Source: Citrus sinensis (Eukaryota > Streptophyta > Magnoliopsida > Sapindales > Rutaceae). From it: a DNA stretch of 64,000 bases. Below the pieces are notes generated by a model that was not told the DNA's origin, did no database searches, and saw only the letters and a list, made by a program, of their open reading frames with translations. The first letter of the stretch is position 1; every line of letters starts with the position of its first letter. The position numbers were made by a program, and so were the translations under genes. The DNA is taken from contig NC_068560.1 in the NCBI RefSeq assembly GCF_022201045.2, forward strand, positions 37,907,001-37,971,000. The letters run 5' to 3'. Shown piece by piece: positions 13,098 through 24,946 of the stretch.

Positions 13098-13970
13098 GCT
13101 AACAGCAACAAAAACGCCATGCTAACCTCAAAACGAAAATAATAATAAACGAAATTCAAGTGGCGCGTTGGACGCAAAAAGTGTATATTAATGACATAGC
13201 ACCATTATAAGGTTGTGTTAGGCGTGTATGTTGGCATTGAATTACAAAATATTATGTATTTTTTACATAGTCATTTAAACAATCCGTTGTTCTAAAATTT
13301 TATTGAACGGACGTACCAGTAATGCGGTACACTCTCTTGACCTAATTTTTTTTTTCAAGAATTAATCACATCGATTAAGATTTTAATTTTTCTACAATAG
13401 AATGTCGCACTTGGCTTTTCAATTTCAAAATTATTATTCTTCGCCAATGGCTTTGTTTATTTTTAATTTTTTTCGACAAACGTAACTGTCTTTTAACTCT
13501 TGGGGTTCTCTTGAACTCAAGTCGTATGGTATTATATTCGCACTCCTTCCACCTCACCGACTCGGTCTACAAATAAAATTTTACATCCAGATTGCCATTA
13601 ACTTTTTACTTGAACCGATCATTAACCCACATTTTCACAGGCATTTGTTATCTACAGAAACCAGATAAAAAATTCCCAGTCATAGTCGAAGAACAATGCA
13701 TTAAAAATATATTGAAGGGATTATTTTCCTTGATCTTGCACTGATCCATATTCATGAAGATGGAATACATAGTAAGAACTATTTATTCAGAGACCAGGAA
13801 AGGCACAGGCACCAGCTATAACATACAAGCAGAGCAGTAAGTTCACCAACATAAACACTGGCGTACGGCTGGTCATAAATTCCCTCTGTATTCACCCATT
13901 CCACCACTTATAAACATGTAATATATCAAAGCATAAACAAGCCTTTTCAGATACCAGGCAGCTAAAGCCA
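13098..13970. other. Intergenic between the repeat and the Trx-fold gene
   Basis: I see no gene. The stretch nearest 13970 is likely the 3' UTR of the minus-strand thioredoxin-fold gene. Confidence 0.4.
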
Positions 13971-15382
13971 TCACAAGAATAAATGCAGAGGAACCTCCCT
14001 CTTCTTGCCTTTTTCGCTAAGCAATGGATCAATGACTTTTCTCCATCCATTGTAATCTAGTGGCGAGCCAGCACCAGCCAGTGAGAATCCGTTCACGAAG
14101 AAAGTAGGCGTGGCATAGACCCCTCTTGTCGCACTAAACTGCATGATGAAAGGCATTGGGTATGCATTACTAATAAAAAAAAAAAGCAGTGTAGTTGGTG
14201 ATAAAACAAGGTTACATTTCATCATGAAAGTTGATAAATCAGAAGAAACTCGTGTTAAAAGAGAAGAACTTTTGAGTTACCTTGAAGGAAACTCGAGTCA
14301 AAAGATCTGTGCTGCGGTCACTGAAGCCAGATTCAAGTGCTGAGCTGTAGGAGTTCCCGATGCCTTCAGCAGCAAACTTCACAATTTCTTTCACAACAGC
14401 AGTCCTAGTCATGTTTTGTGTTGGAGCATTGTAAAACTTCTCCTGTTGAACAATTTCCAATAAACAATTAAGTCTGCGTTTTATATACAGAACTACAAGA
14501 AAGAAGCAAACAAATTTGTCTCGAAAATAGCTAGCAAGCTTATAGGAGATGTATATACTGAGAAAATTTGCAGCAACTATAAATAAACAAGACATCAAAT
14601 GGTTCAAACCAACATCATTCACAAATTGTCAGAATTTATGTTAATGCTGAGGTTCCTAACCTGCTGTTTGAAGAACCACTCCAACAAGCAGAACGTAGCT
14701 GAAGAATTTGTTCTGTTTACAATGTGCAAAGCCCGAGAAGTAGCATATGCATTGTCATGGTAACTACGATTGTCCAAAAGAAAAATATATATATATTAGT
14801 TTTCATTCTAAACGGTCCATGCATTTGCAAAGCTAGCTTTTTTGATACCAAAAAAAAAAATATATTACGTGCGAATTCTCAAACAATGCACCATTAAACG
14901 TGGACCGATATGAGACAAAGCATATATAATTTTATGTGCCACCATAAACAATCGGTATAGACTAAGCATTAAAGATTGAACAAGCAATAAAATCAAATAA
15001 CATAAATAATTAAAATTGCTCTCCCAAAATCACCGTCCATCATAAAAATTAAAAAAAAAAATTGTAGCAAATAAGCAAACAGAGAATGAATGACTGACGG
15101 TAACGGCAAGAGATGAACGACGAGGGAAACGTGAGGGCCGTAGTGTTGAAGGGCTTGCTTGAGAGGAGGCCACGCATCCCTGCTGTCGGGACAGACCGGG
15201 TCAAAGAACGCTTCGATGATGATGGCGTCCGAGTCAACGGGGTGATTCGCGTAGAAGAACCCATCGTACTTCGCCGGCGGCGTCGACTGGGATTTTGAGC
15301 ATGAATTGAAAACGAAAAAGCAGAGCAGAGCTGATTGTAGTATCAGAGTTGCGTGATTTTTATTTGGACTTGGACTCTGCAT
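13971..15382 (-). CDS. DsbA/thioredoxin-fold secretory protein (At1g76020/At1g20225 type)
   Basis: Four minus-strand exons, 15382-15099, 14763-14661, 14442-14281 and 14138-13971, join in frame to 238 aa. Residues 1-35 form a signal peptide with a hydrophobic run (LQSALLCFFVF). The following DsbA-like fold has IEAFFDPVCPDSRDAWPPLK, HLLPLPYHDNAYATSRALHI and, near the C-terminus, GVYATPTFFVNGF with the cis-proline (TP) loop. The usual CXXC is replaced by CPDS, so one active-site Cys is kept and the second is Ser. That rules out ordinary disulfide exchange at this site, though a glutathione-type or structural role remains possible. Function is unknown in Arabidopsis as far as I know. It lies 3.3 kb upstream of the ALBA start codon on the same strand, a pairing also seen in Arabidopsis. 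Confidence 0.9.
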
Positions 15383-15684
15383 CTTCCCTCTTGTTGCGCT
15401 CTTCGATTAGTTTTTGACGGGAAGAAATGTTAAGTAATAATAAATCTTATCCTTTGTGACATTCTCATTAGCCACTGGTTAATGTATCTAGACGTGCTTT
15501 ATCGCTTGTACATTTTGTTTTTGGCCTTTTCTTTGAAGAATTGTACATTGTGTATCTACTTGCCTTTTGAGTCGCCCTCAAAGTGGCGTGGCTTTGTTAT
15601 ATGATATGACTTGGGCTTCTGTCCGCTATATATATATATATATTTTTAAATAAAAATTAATTTAAGTAGATATTTTATATGCCA
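15383..15684. other. Promoter-side sequence of the Trx-fold gene
   Basis: Short intergenic stretch. A (TA)n run lies at about 15629-15643. No clear core promoter motif was found. Confidence 0.35.
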
Positions 15685-16320
15685 ATTTTTTATTTAAAAA
15701 ATTTAGTAGTTTAGTTGTTAATGATAATTTTTATTAATAATTATAAAATTATTTTCATAGGTTAAATTTTTAATATTATATTATGAAACGAATGAAATAA
15801 AATTATTAAATAAGTAAAAAGATATTTTAAATATTTTAATATTTAAAAAAAATTCGACCTAAAGAGTTCAAAATTTGAGCTCTTGACTTATTTAGTTTTT
15901 AAAAGTTCTGCTTAAAAAAAAGCAACAATAAAATATAAAAAAAGATTTATATAATTAAATAAATACTTATTATTATTATATAAACTTTCAAATACAGCTT
16001 CCGAACTTTTCATTGGTGGAGCTTTTACATGTAAAGTTTTAACTAAGAAAATTTTAGTTGTTTGGTTGTTAATAAGCGTTTTTATTAAAAATTATAAAAT
16101 TATTTTAGTATGTAATTTTTCAAAAGTTATATTATAAAATAAATAAAATGAAATTGTCAAATAAGTAAATGATATTTAGATATTTTAGCATTTAAAAAAA
16201 AATCAACCGCTACTCCCAAAAATCAAATATTTGAGTTTTTGCTAATAATGGAAAAATAGTTTATTTAATTTTCAAAAATTCTACCTAAAAACAACAAAAA
16301 ATTTGAAAAGAGCTAATGAG
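15685..16320. repeat. Two diverged direct copies of a ~350-bp AT-rich repeat
   Basis: Blocks near 15710 and 16062 share the same series: AGTTGTTAAT, TTTTTATTAA, AATTATAAAATTATTTT, AAATAAAATGAAATTGTC-like tracts, GATATTTTA, ATTTAAAAAAAA, then TTTGAG(C/T)TTTTG and TTATTTA-TTTTT. The period is about 351 bp with roughly 75% identity by eye. It contains no genes. It may be two MITE copies or an old segmental duplication. Confidence 0.6.
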
Positions 16321-16539
16321 ATTAAATATGTATTTATGACCATTAGATAGGTCATATTAAACAAATATATTTTAAAATGGTTTGTTGCAGGTTTTATGAC
16401 TTTAAAAAGAAAAATAGTAATGAAAGAGTGTAATGAGAAAGTAATGATTTTTTTTTTTGAAAGAGAATAAATTTTTAATTCATTTTTTTTAGATTTTATT
16501 GTTCTTCTCTTTTTACTTGAATTCAAATTATCAATAGAT

Positions 16540-16735
16540 AGGAGTAATGTTATTTGTACATAAAATTATATAAAGAAAATACACATAATCACTAAAAAAT
16601 AAAAAAAATATCTTATTAAAAGATAAATTTATTCATTTAATTAATTTTACCTTTTAACATGTATCCTCATTCTATTTATTTTGTGTAATCTTTTTTAATC
16701 TAAATAATATTTTTCATAATATAAATAAAATTATT
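16540..16735. mobile_element. Possible small MITE
   Basis: Starts GGAGTAATGTTATTTGTACA, a phrase common at the ends of plant MITEs, and the right side near 16700-16735 has a loosely complementary ATAATATTTTTCATAATA. The inverted repeat is weak and no target-site duplication is clear, so this is low confidence. Confidence 0.25.
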
Positions 16736-16894
16736 TAAAAAGCACTCCAAAATCACCCGGCCAAACGACTCTAACGAAAATATTTGTTAGAGAATATGGT
16801 GACAGTATTTGTATAACCTTCTATTTTTGTTCTCAATGAGTTTTCTTCTTTTAAATTACTTTCATCTCTTTCGTCTCTTATTAAGTTAGCATGT

Positions 16895-18130
16895 GAATTA
16901 TGCCCATAAACTATTTGGTAGATTGCCTGAACGGGATGTGATCTCATTCAGTACTCTGCTTGCAGGTTGTGCGTGACAAGGTTGTGTTAATGAAGCGATA
17001 AAGCGCTTTAAAGAAATGGATGACGAATTATGCCATAATCTGTTTGATAGATTGCCTGAAAGGGGTGTGATTTCATTCAGTACTCTGCTTGTAGGTTAAG
17101 ACAGGGTTGCGTTAATGAAGCGATAAAGCTCTTTAACGAAATGGATGAATGGGAGTGGAATCTAATTTAGTGTCTTGGAATGGTATGATTGCGGGTTTAA
17201 TCACAGTGGATATTATCGAGAGGTGAAGAGGCTGTGTTTATGTTTCAAGGGACGCGCTGGGAAGGATTTAAACCTCATGGGGATAGTGTTTCTAGTGTTC
17301 TTTCTGCAGTGAGGGACTTGGAGAATTAGAAAGTTGGGTTCGAGATTCATGGCAATGTCACTAAGCAGGGTCTAGGGCAGGACAAATGGGTCTGTGGGTT
17401 GTTAATTCTCTTCGTGATATGTATGGAAAGTGTGCTTCTACGTGGAACTTGTTGGAAGTGTTTGATGAAGTGGGATGGAATTGACTATTGTGTCATGGAC
17501 CCCAATGATTGCTGGCTGCTCCCAAAATGGGAAAGCTATCGAGGCGTCGGACCTTTGGAGCATTGATGCATGTGGGATTGAGGCCAAACAAGGTTATTAT
17601 ACACTTGCTTGTCACCAGCCTCTGGAAGTGTTGCAGCATTGATGCATGGAAGGGCTGTCCTTTGCTCTTCCATCAGAATTGGATTGTCCAACGATGTTTG
17701 TGTCTAGTGCTTTGGTATGCACGTATCTCGGCCTTTTTTTTTGGGTGGGGGGACGATGCCCTCCAAAAACTTGGTTTATTGAATGCTATAATAGGGGGAT
17801 ATGCAATGCGGAAAGGCTAAAGAAGCAAAGAAGCTATGGAGATGTTTAATTTGATTTAAAGAAGTGGACTGAAGCCTGATTTTATCAGCTCTGTTTTTAT
17901 ATTATCTGCATGCAGCCGGGCTGGCCTAACAGATGAAGGCTGCAATTATGTTAATATAATGTCTAAAGAGTATGGGAATGAAGCCATGGTGATTGCCTGA
18001 TTGGTGGCACATTATACTTGCACGGTGACTCCTCTGGGCGGTGCTGGAAGGTTGAAAGAGGCATATAACATGATTGAGCAAATGACATACAAACCAAATG
18101 CTTGTATGCACATGCTTCTAGCAGGAGATG
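16895..18130 (+). pseudogene. Decayed PPR (DYW-class) gene, At1g20230 type
   Basis: Plus-strand pieces of a pentatricopeptide-repeat protein in shifting frames: LFDRLPERGVISFSTLL, VSWNGMIAGL, EAVFMFQG, GDSVSSVLSAVRDLEN, EIHGNVTKQGLGQDKW, DMYGKCAS, LLEVFDEVG, GLRPNKV, then further on a block matching YAMRKGKAKEAMEMFNL, LSACSRAGLTDEGCNYVN-like sequence and GRLKEAYNMIEQMTYKPNAC. These follow the order of Arabidopsis At1g20230 as I recall it. Numerous frameshifts and stops break it, and the E and DYW parts are absent. The first ~130 bp (16895-17024) is duplicated in tandem at 17025-17150, both copies carrying RLPER and SFSTLL. The position next to the ALBA and Trx-fold genes matches the Arabidopsis order, so this is probably the orthologue decaying in place. 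Confidence 0.8.
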
Positions 18131-18805
18131 CAATTATTTGACATTCTTAATTTTCAGGTATTAGATGCCGATAGTTGTGATAGTAGATATGATGATTTGA
18201 TCTTGACGAAAGGTTCACACAGATTGGCGATGTATTTTAGTTATGGACAAACGTGTTCTCAGTGAGGGCTTCCTTCAGAATGGTGGAACCTGTTCCACAC
18301 GACCTCAGATTCTTTATGCTTAACTTAGAACCTGTGTCTTAAGTTCAATAATATAGAACCAGATTCTAACTTCTAATAATTGTATAATGTTTTCTTGATG
18401 ACCATCCAAGTAGCCAGGTCCATTCTCTGCTTAGTGGATATTGGCAAAATCTATGGGCAAAAACTGGTCTGCAATCTCCAAAAAGATGAAAATTCCAGCA
18501 CCAAGGCACCATCTTCAACAGGCAACGGCCCACAGGTTCACTGCATCAGATCAGATGCGCTCATTTGTCAATCAAAAGGGCATTGCCCAGTGGCACACAA
18601 AGAATATAACGTATGCGTCAGCATCAGTTTTACTATTTTAGCCCATTTCTTCTCGGCCACCAAACTCAATTATTCCTTTTTCTCATATAGGCATATAGCC
18701 GTTGCCAAAGCAAAGCCAAGATAACCATTACCCAGAAACCCACCAAAAACCCGCCCACTTTCCCAGAGAGAAATCAGAATAAGTAATCCGAGATAAAACA
18801 CTACT
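18131..18805. other. Intergenic before ATL23-like gene
   Basis: Contains an unassigned plus-strand reading frame (18380-18724) that resembles no family I know, and then the promoter and leader of the RING-H2 gene. No TATA box is obvious. Confidence 0.35.
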
Positions 18806-19306
18806 ATGCGCCATGGTGTACAATACGCACCCTGTGTTTCTCCATCACCATCACCCACCTTAAACATCACCTCCGATAATAATATTCCAAATAATAACCC
18901 CACCATGATCGTCTCAGTCATCTTAGCTCTCTTCTTACCCTGCGCTGGCATGAGTCTTGTGTTTATCGTTTACTTATCTCTGCTTTGGTGCGCTAGTAAT
19001 GATAATGATAATAACGGTGATGTCCGGCTGCCGGTTAAGGCTGCGGCGGAGGGAGGCTTGTCAGCATCTGAACTGGACAAATTGCCCAAGATTTCTGGGA
19101 AGGAACTGGTGATGGGGACGGAGTGCGCTGTGTGTCTCGACGAGGTCGAGAGTGAGCAACCGGCTCGACTGGTTCCCGGTTGCAATCACGGCTTTCATCT
19201 CCAGTGCGCTGATTCTTGGCTTTCCAAGCACTCGGTTTGTCCTGTTTGTAGAGCCAAGCTTGACTCTCACTTCTTTAATGCTTTAGAAAGCGACAATCCC
19301 TGCTAG
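18806..19306 (+). CDS. ATL23: ATL-family RING-H2 E3 ubiquitin ligase, ATL23-like
   Basis: Membrane-anchored E3 ligase, intronless like most ATL genes; 166 aa. Residues ~34-63 are a transmembrane segment (MIVSVILALFLPCAGMSLVF...). The ATL GLD-type motif is GLSASELDKLPKI (~89-101). The RING-H2 runs from ECAVCLDEVES to CPVCRAKL with spacing C-x2-C-x15-C-x-H-x2-H-x2-C-x10-C-x2-C, including LVPGCNHGFHLQCADSWL, whose Trp is the E2-contact residue. The C-terminus ends ESDNPC, like Arabidopsis ATL23 (At5g42200) as I recall. The start used is the first Met; a shorter start at the MIVSV methionine would resemble Arabidopsis more closely. Targets are unknown. Confidence 0.92.
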   Translation: MRHGVQYAPCVSPSPSPTLNITSDNNIPNNNPTMIVSVILALFLPCAGMSLVFIVYLSLLWCASNDNDNNGDVRLPVKAAAEGGLSASELDKLPKISGKELVMGTECAVCLDEVESEQPARLVPGCNHGFHLQCADSWLSKHSVCPVCRAKLDSHFFNALESDNPC

Positions 19307-22300
19307 TAATTAGTTTTACAATTAATATTTATATTCAATTTCATCAGTTTTCTCTTCTGTATCTTTTTTTTTTTTTTTTTTTTGTGAATTCTGTCTACTT
19401 GTGAATGAATCAAAACATAATCTCCATTCATGTATAGCTTGATGGAAATATCGTTTTTTTTTTTTTTTTTTTTTTTTTCCCTTCCTTTGTCTAATCATTT
19501 TCCGGTGTGGAAGAAGAAGGAGAATAAAGGTGGCAGAAACAAATAGTAAAGGGGTCGGCAATGTACACGTGTAATAGTTAGCGTAGTCTTGGAGAAACTT
19601 AAGGGAAAATCCATCAGGGGTAGTCATACTTTGTTGAATGTGGACCGTCGGATTAGATTAAGACGCATTTTCGATCGCGACACGAGGGATCAAACTTCAT
19701 CACGGTCGTGGTGGTGGGGAAGTGAGTCCCTTCCCTTCCTTGTACGTTGAATGTGGGGTTAATGTATAAGTAAAAGTGTAAAACGCGAGCGCCCAGTTTG
19801 CGTTAATGGCCTAATGCGGTTGCTGTTGTGATTACTTGAACACATTGAAAATTACCATACAGTCCCTAATGCAATGCATGGGAAAAGGAAAGCGGTGGCA
19901 AAGCTGCTGGCGGTGCATCAACTGTTGGGAGTGGAAAGTGGGCAGCTTCGGTTTCGGGGCATTCAGCATGGCCACAGGCCGCAGGCACAGATGTAGGGTC
20001 GCGTGCAAGCAAGTGTTTTACTCCTCCACGCTCACCCCACCCTAAAACCACTACAAATTTGTAGCTGGAACTGAATAGAATTACAATATAACACGTGCAT
20101 ATTATGAGTATTGGATTCGTTCCATGTGAACTAATGAATGGTTTTCAAAAAATATAGCATTTTCACAGGACTCAAATGCATGTCCTGCTGTCCTGCTGCT
20201 TGATTAAAGATTATAGTATGTGCGAGAGAGCTGGTGACTGTAATGCTCAATTAACCAAATTTAATTCATATGCCATGGTCCCATTCAAATGTTACCTCTA
20301 TCATTTTTTCTATACAAAAAGTTCCACTTTTTCATTGGATTAATATGACAATTTAGGAAAAAAAAAAAGGTTCAACCTTTTTTTTTCTGTAGTTTCATTG
20401 GCAAACAGCTAAAATCCATTGTAATCATGGTGCCTTTATATATTTCAATTGTGGAGGCCCGCATGCATGAATTGCCAAAATCCATTAACCAACTTTTTCC
20501 CTTTCTCATCATATTGCGTGTGGCAAGCTGTATCTGCTTCTGCAGCCATTATCAACTTAATAAATGGATGAACAATCTGATCATCATTAACCACTTTATA
20601 TTATTTCTTGTCAAAATCATTTTTCCAGATACCATAAAAATATGGTTGGTTTCTGAAGCCAGCGCAGCGGGGGTTAGCCAAGTGTGTGATTTAATGTGAA
20701 AGTGAGATCTACAAATGGAAGATGAAATGTGAAAAAGTAAGCAAGGGACATCTAACTTTAACTCTCTGGGATTTCTTTTTCAATTTCTTTTTCTTAATAT
20801 GCCTATGATCGTCAGATTCGACTATTCGAGTAAGATAAATTGTACTTGGTGCTCTCAAATTATTTTTCAAATGGATAAGTTTTGACTTACACTTGCTGAT
20901 GGATATTGTTTGGCAAATTCAAAAGTACGATCGCCTCATAAGCCCCCACGATCTGCCTTACAATGAGAATACAACACAGAGCCCAATGAATTTAGTGCGT
21001 TTCAGTGGCCCATTTCAGAGTACAAGGAGCTCCACTTCACTCGTAGTGCAATACTGCATTAACTTAACGAGGATTATTAAGAATCATAATAATTGAGTCC
21101 CAACTTTATTCAGTGGATCATAAAATATTAATTTTGTCAACTATAAAATTTATTATTTAATAGATGAATAACATATAGTAGTTGGAACTCATTTGTTGAT
21201 ATTTCAATGATTAATTCATTTCAATGACAATTAGTTTGCTTGATAATCATATAAGTATCAAATTGACAAAAAAATTTCTTTGTTTACTCAAGTTTACTCT
21301 TGATGATAGAAGGGGGTTCTTCCCCCCCCCCCCCCCCCCTTCCCTTTTTGGGACAAACTTGTAAAATAAAATTAGATTCTTTGAATATTTTTGCCGATGA
21401 TGATAATAATAATAATACACATCCTAAATCGTAATCCCAAAACATATCCCAAATGACATAACTGCTTATGTGGCATGTCTATATCATTCAATAAAATTTC
21501 CACTCATAAATTTTTAATAGGTAATTAAAATATAATATTTTAAAAAAATATTGGGATTTGATTTTACACCAGATGCGGGCTAAGGCTCTTTTTTCTATTG
21601 AGGTTGGGTAATTACGATTTAAAAGTTACAATATTAAAGTATTTGATAAATATTAACTGTTATAATTTGAAAATAAATTTTATTTAACCTCAAACTCATA
21701 CGATAAAAAATCTATAATATTTTTGTAATTTTTGTAAATAAATATAATTTAAAAATCATATTTACTACAACTTATCAGTTCTTATTTTATAATTACAACA
21801 TTTTCTTAGATAAACTTTAATTAGTTGCCATATCGGTCACTCCTTGTGATAATCTTCTGTCCTTTTATTTATCTATTGATCTCATTTGTTAAATTGTCCT
21901 AGTAATTTATTTATTTATTTATTTTATTATTAATATTATTTGGGATATGTCCTATCCCAGATTGAGACAGCATACAACTGTTTGCAGGTATAATTACCGT
22001 AAGCTGTTCGGTCCAAAGTCGAAGGCAACTTGGTCATTTACAAGTTAGCCAAATCCTTTATTCTTACATCGATATTAAAGATGTTGCAACTATTTTCTTA
22101 GTCAATTAATTTGGAATTAACAATCCACGTTAGTTGTGAATTAAATTAAATCCATTATACAAAAAAAAAAAAAAGAGAAAAGCTATTTACATAGTAGTAA
22201 GCAGTGCGCCTCCTCCGTCAAAATTCAAAACGTTCGGTTTTCTTTATTTGCACTGATTCACGGATCTGAGCACCCCCTTTTTACTTTTAATTTGGAAAAG

Positions 22301-24946
22301 AGTCGCAAGTGTCACGCAACAAATGACCCCAATGAATAAAATTCTTCAGTCTGCTCTTCAACTTCATTGTCCGATAAAAGTTCCCGAATCAGCAAACTTT
22401 TGACTTTTCTTCTTATCGCATTCCCCCACTCGAGTCGATTATCAGGAGACACGTACGAAAAGTATTTTACTAAGGAAGATAAAATTATGGATTCTCCTCT
22501 CAAATGCAGGTATGAAACAACCTATATTCAAAATTCATTATGACACTTATCTCTTTAACTTTTAAAATGTCATATTTAACCCTCTTACATTAACAAAAGC
22601 TGACATATAGTATTGTGTTAAATATAGTAAAAAGTCAATCTAAACGCTAATTAATTTAAAAGTGAAAATGTATGATTTCTGAAAACATAAATCTTTTTTT
22701 GGGGGGGGGGGGGGGTGTCAAAGTTATTGCCCGATTTCTGTATTAAAGTGGAACCGTGAGAGCTCGCGTTCGCCAACCTTTAATGACACAAACTTTAAAT
22801 AGTGCCGGCGTGGCACCGAACACTGTACGATGAATCCACGTGTCAGATTTACAAACGCACAACGCACGGCTTCCTTGCTGGCGTTGAGGTCACGAACTTT
22901 CATTAAAAGAGGGCTGCTTTTGGCTTTTTTGCTTGCTTCGATGCGGAGTCGTGTAGGACACGTGGAATTTGGTGCTTGCGAGTTGTGACGAGGGACCTTT
23001 ATTGCTGGGCCCCATTGTTTGGATTCGAATAATGAAGTTATTGAAGTAATCCAACAACCATGGATGCAGCATGTGACACATGTCCTCTCAGTTTTACACG
23101 TGTTCTTCAACGATAAGCAATTAAGCATCTAATTATATTAGCTCCAGAAATTCGTTGCTTTTTCTTTTTTTTTTTTTTCCTTTCTTTCTTTCTTTTTTCC
23201 GAATGGCTTTCTTGCGTCACGTCAAGTTCGATGAACTCTTTGAAGTATTTCGTGCTTCTTATGCAAAAGCTTTAATTTTTTTTTTGCCAATTTCGGCCGC
23301 CTCTTTCAGACCTCTTAAATGTTGATTTCTTTATTGATTTATAAACTATTATTATTGAGTTCGAAGTTGGATTTTCTCAAATTTTTGAAAAAATTTTGTT
23401 TCCTGGTTTCATTTATTAAGTGCCTCCCTCTTTGAGATGTAGGATGAAGACAGCATTTTTGTTGTTAGAATTCTCAATTCTCTATAGCTTCTTAGGAGGG
23501 TCTCTGTCCTTATAATTGCCATGAATTATACGATAGGTTTACTTTATCCGTTTCTAGCCCTCATTTAATGATACAATTTTTTATTTGGTAATGATTTCAT
23601 TCCAGAAAAAAAAAGAAAAAAAGAAAGAGATAACTCATTACGCACGCCGCTCAACAATTTTATAATTTACATATATTTTAAATAAACTGTTGGGTTGCAA
23701 ATTGAACTTTTCATTAATCTATTTAAATATTTATATCAGACGACGACCTAAATTTCAAAAGAATCTTCGGAGACCTGTTGTTTATACTATTAATATTTGT
23801 CAAAATAATCAAGATATTTTTTTTTAATCCCAGTGAAATTAGGATGTAAATTAATCATGATTAAAGCAGACCAAAAGGGGACAAGAACAACAGTAAATTT
23901 CGGCGGATAAAGCCTAAAGAATGGTGATTTGTCACCAAATTACGAACGGGAATGACATTGTCACTTATTAACACCGCCCTTCAAATCTCTTTTACTTGAA
24001 ATTATAAATGATTCTTTTACTTTTTTGAATTTTAAGATCATATATATAAGCATGTATTGACACAAACGGCAAGTCACAGGCACTCCTCTTTTTAAGTTTT
24101 AACACATGACGCGACCAAAACTCCAAATTTATGTCACATTTCGGCCTGACGAACTACTAAAATGCGGGCCCACCAAAGAAAAGCTCCATAAACGTCGTAA
24201 GTAGTGGAGATTGGAAAATTTGCAGGCAGCTAAAAATGGACAAGTCGCCGTATATATCTAGAGCGACACTTGTAATTGCTCCACAAAGAGAAACTCTATG
24301 GTGTCTTCGTCAACGCCGTTGGATCATCCCACCAAAAAAAAATCCTTTCATTTTCTTTCTTGTGATATGTGTGACTTTTACGCTGCTGCGCTCATATTTT
24401 TCGGGAAAAAAGGAATTTCAAGAGAAAGAGAAAAGGAAAAAAGAAAAAAATACAAAAAAATGAGGGAAAGAGTCTGAGAGTGAGACAGCCAGACAGGTGT
24501 CCCCGGCAAAGTCTTTTATGACAGCACGGGACCTTTGCTACAATGGTACATCCCGCACCAGTAACATTCAACAGTAATCATACACGTGGCAGTCATTGAT
24601 TTAGTGGCGTTGACTTGTAAAAAGAGAGTCAATAATATGTCCGTCTGAAATTGGAAGGAGGTGAAGGAGCATTAAAGGTGATGGAGACTAGGAGTAGGGC
24701 AGTAGTGGTTGCCATATGAGTGCTACGTGTGAGTGCCTTGATGGGCGATGAATCAGCATCATTACAAAGAATACGGTTCCTTCCTTCTGAGGAATATTAT
24801 TTTACCATAACATCAACAACATCAAAAAGCAGCAGCAGCAGCATTTGAGCTGGGACAGTGTTAATCTTTTTGTAATACATCGAGAGAGAAATTGGAAAAA
24901 GAAAAAAAGAGAGAAAAAAATAAAATTAAAAAAAAAAAGGAGAGTG
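19307..24946. other. Large intergenic region upstream of the nucleoredoxin
   Basis: About 5.6 kb with no gene I can support. It holds homopolymer tracts (T runs near 19364-19383 and 19455-19478, 18 C at 21322-21339, 15 G at 22701-22715), six CACGTG G-boxes (19566, 20092, 22837, 22959, 23097, 24583), and a possible degraded inverted pair around 21440 (CATATCCCAAAT) and 21933 (ATTTGGGATATG) that could be the ends of an old ~500-bp MITE. The last ~150 bp before 24947 is a purine-rich (GA/A) leader. Confidence 0.45.

Noticed and set aside
18380-18724. Plus-strand frames before ATL23
   Set aside because: No recognisable protein family; probably chance frames in sequence downstream of the PPR remnant.
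22724-23128. 134-residue minus-strand frame
   Set aside because: No homology is visible, and the sequence is promoter-like with several G-boxes.
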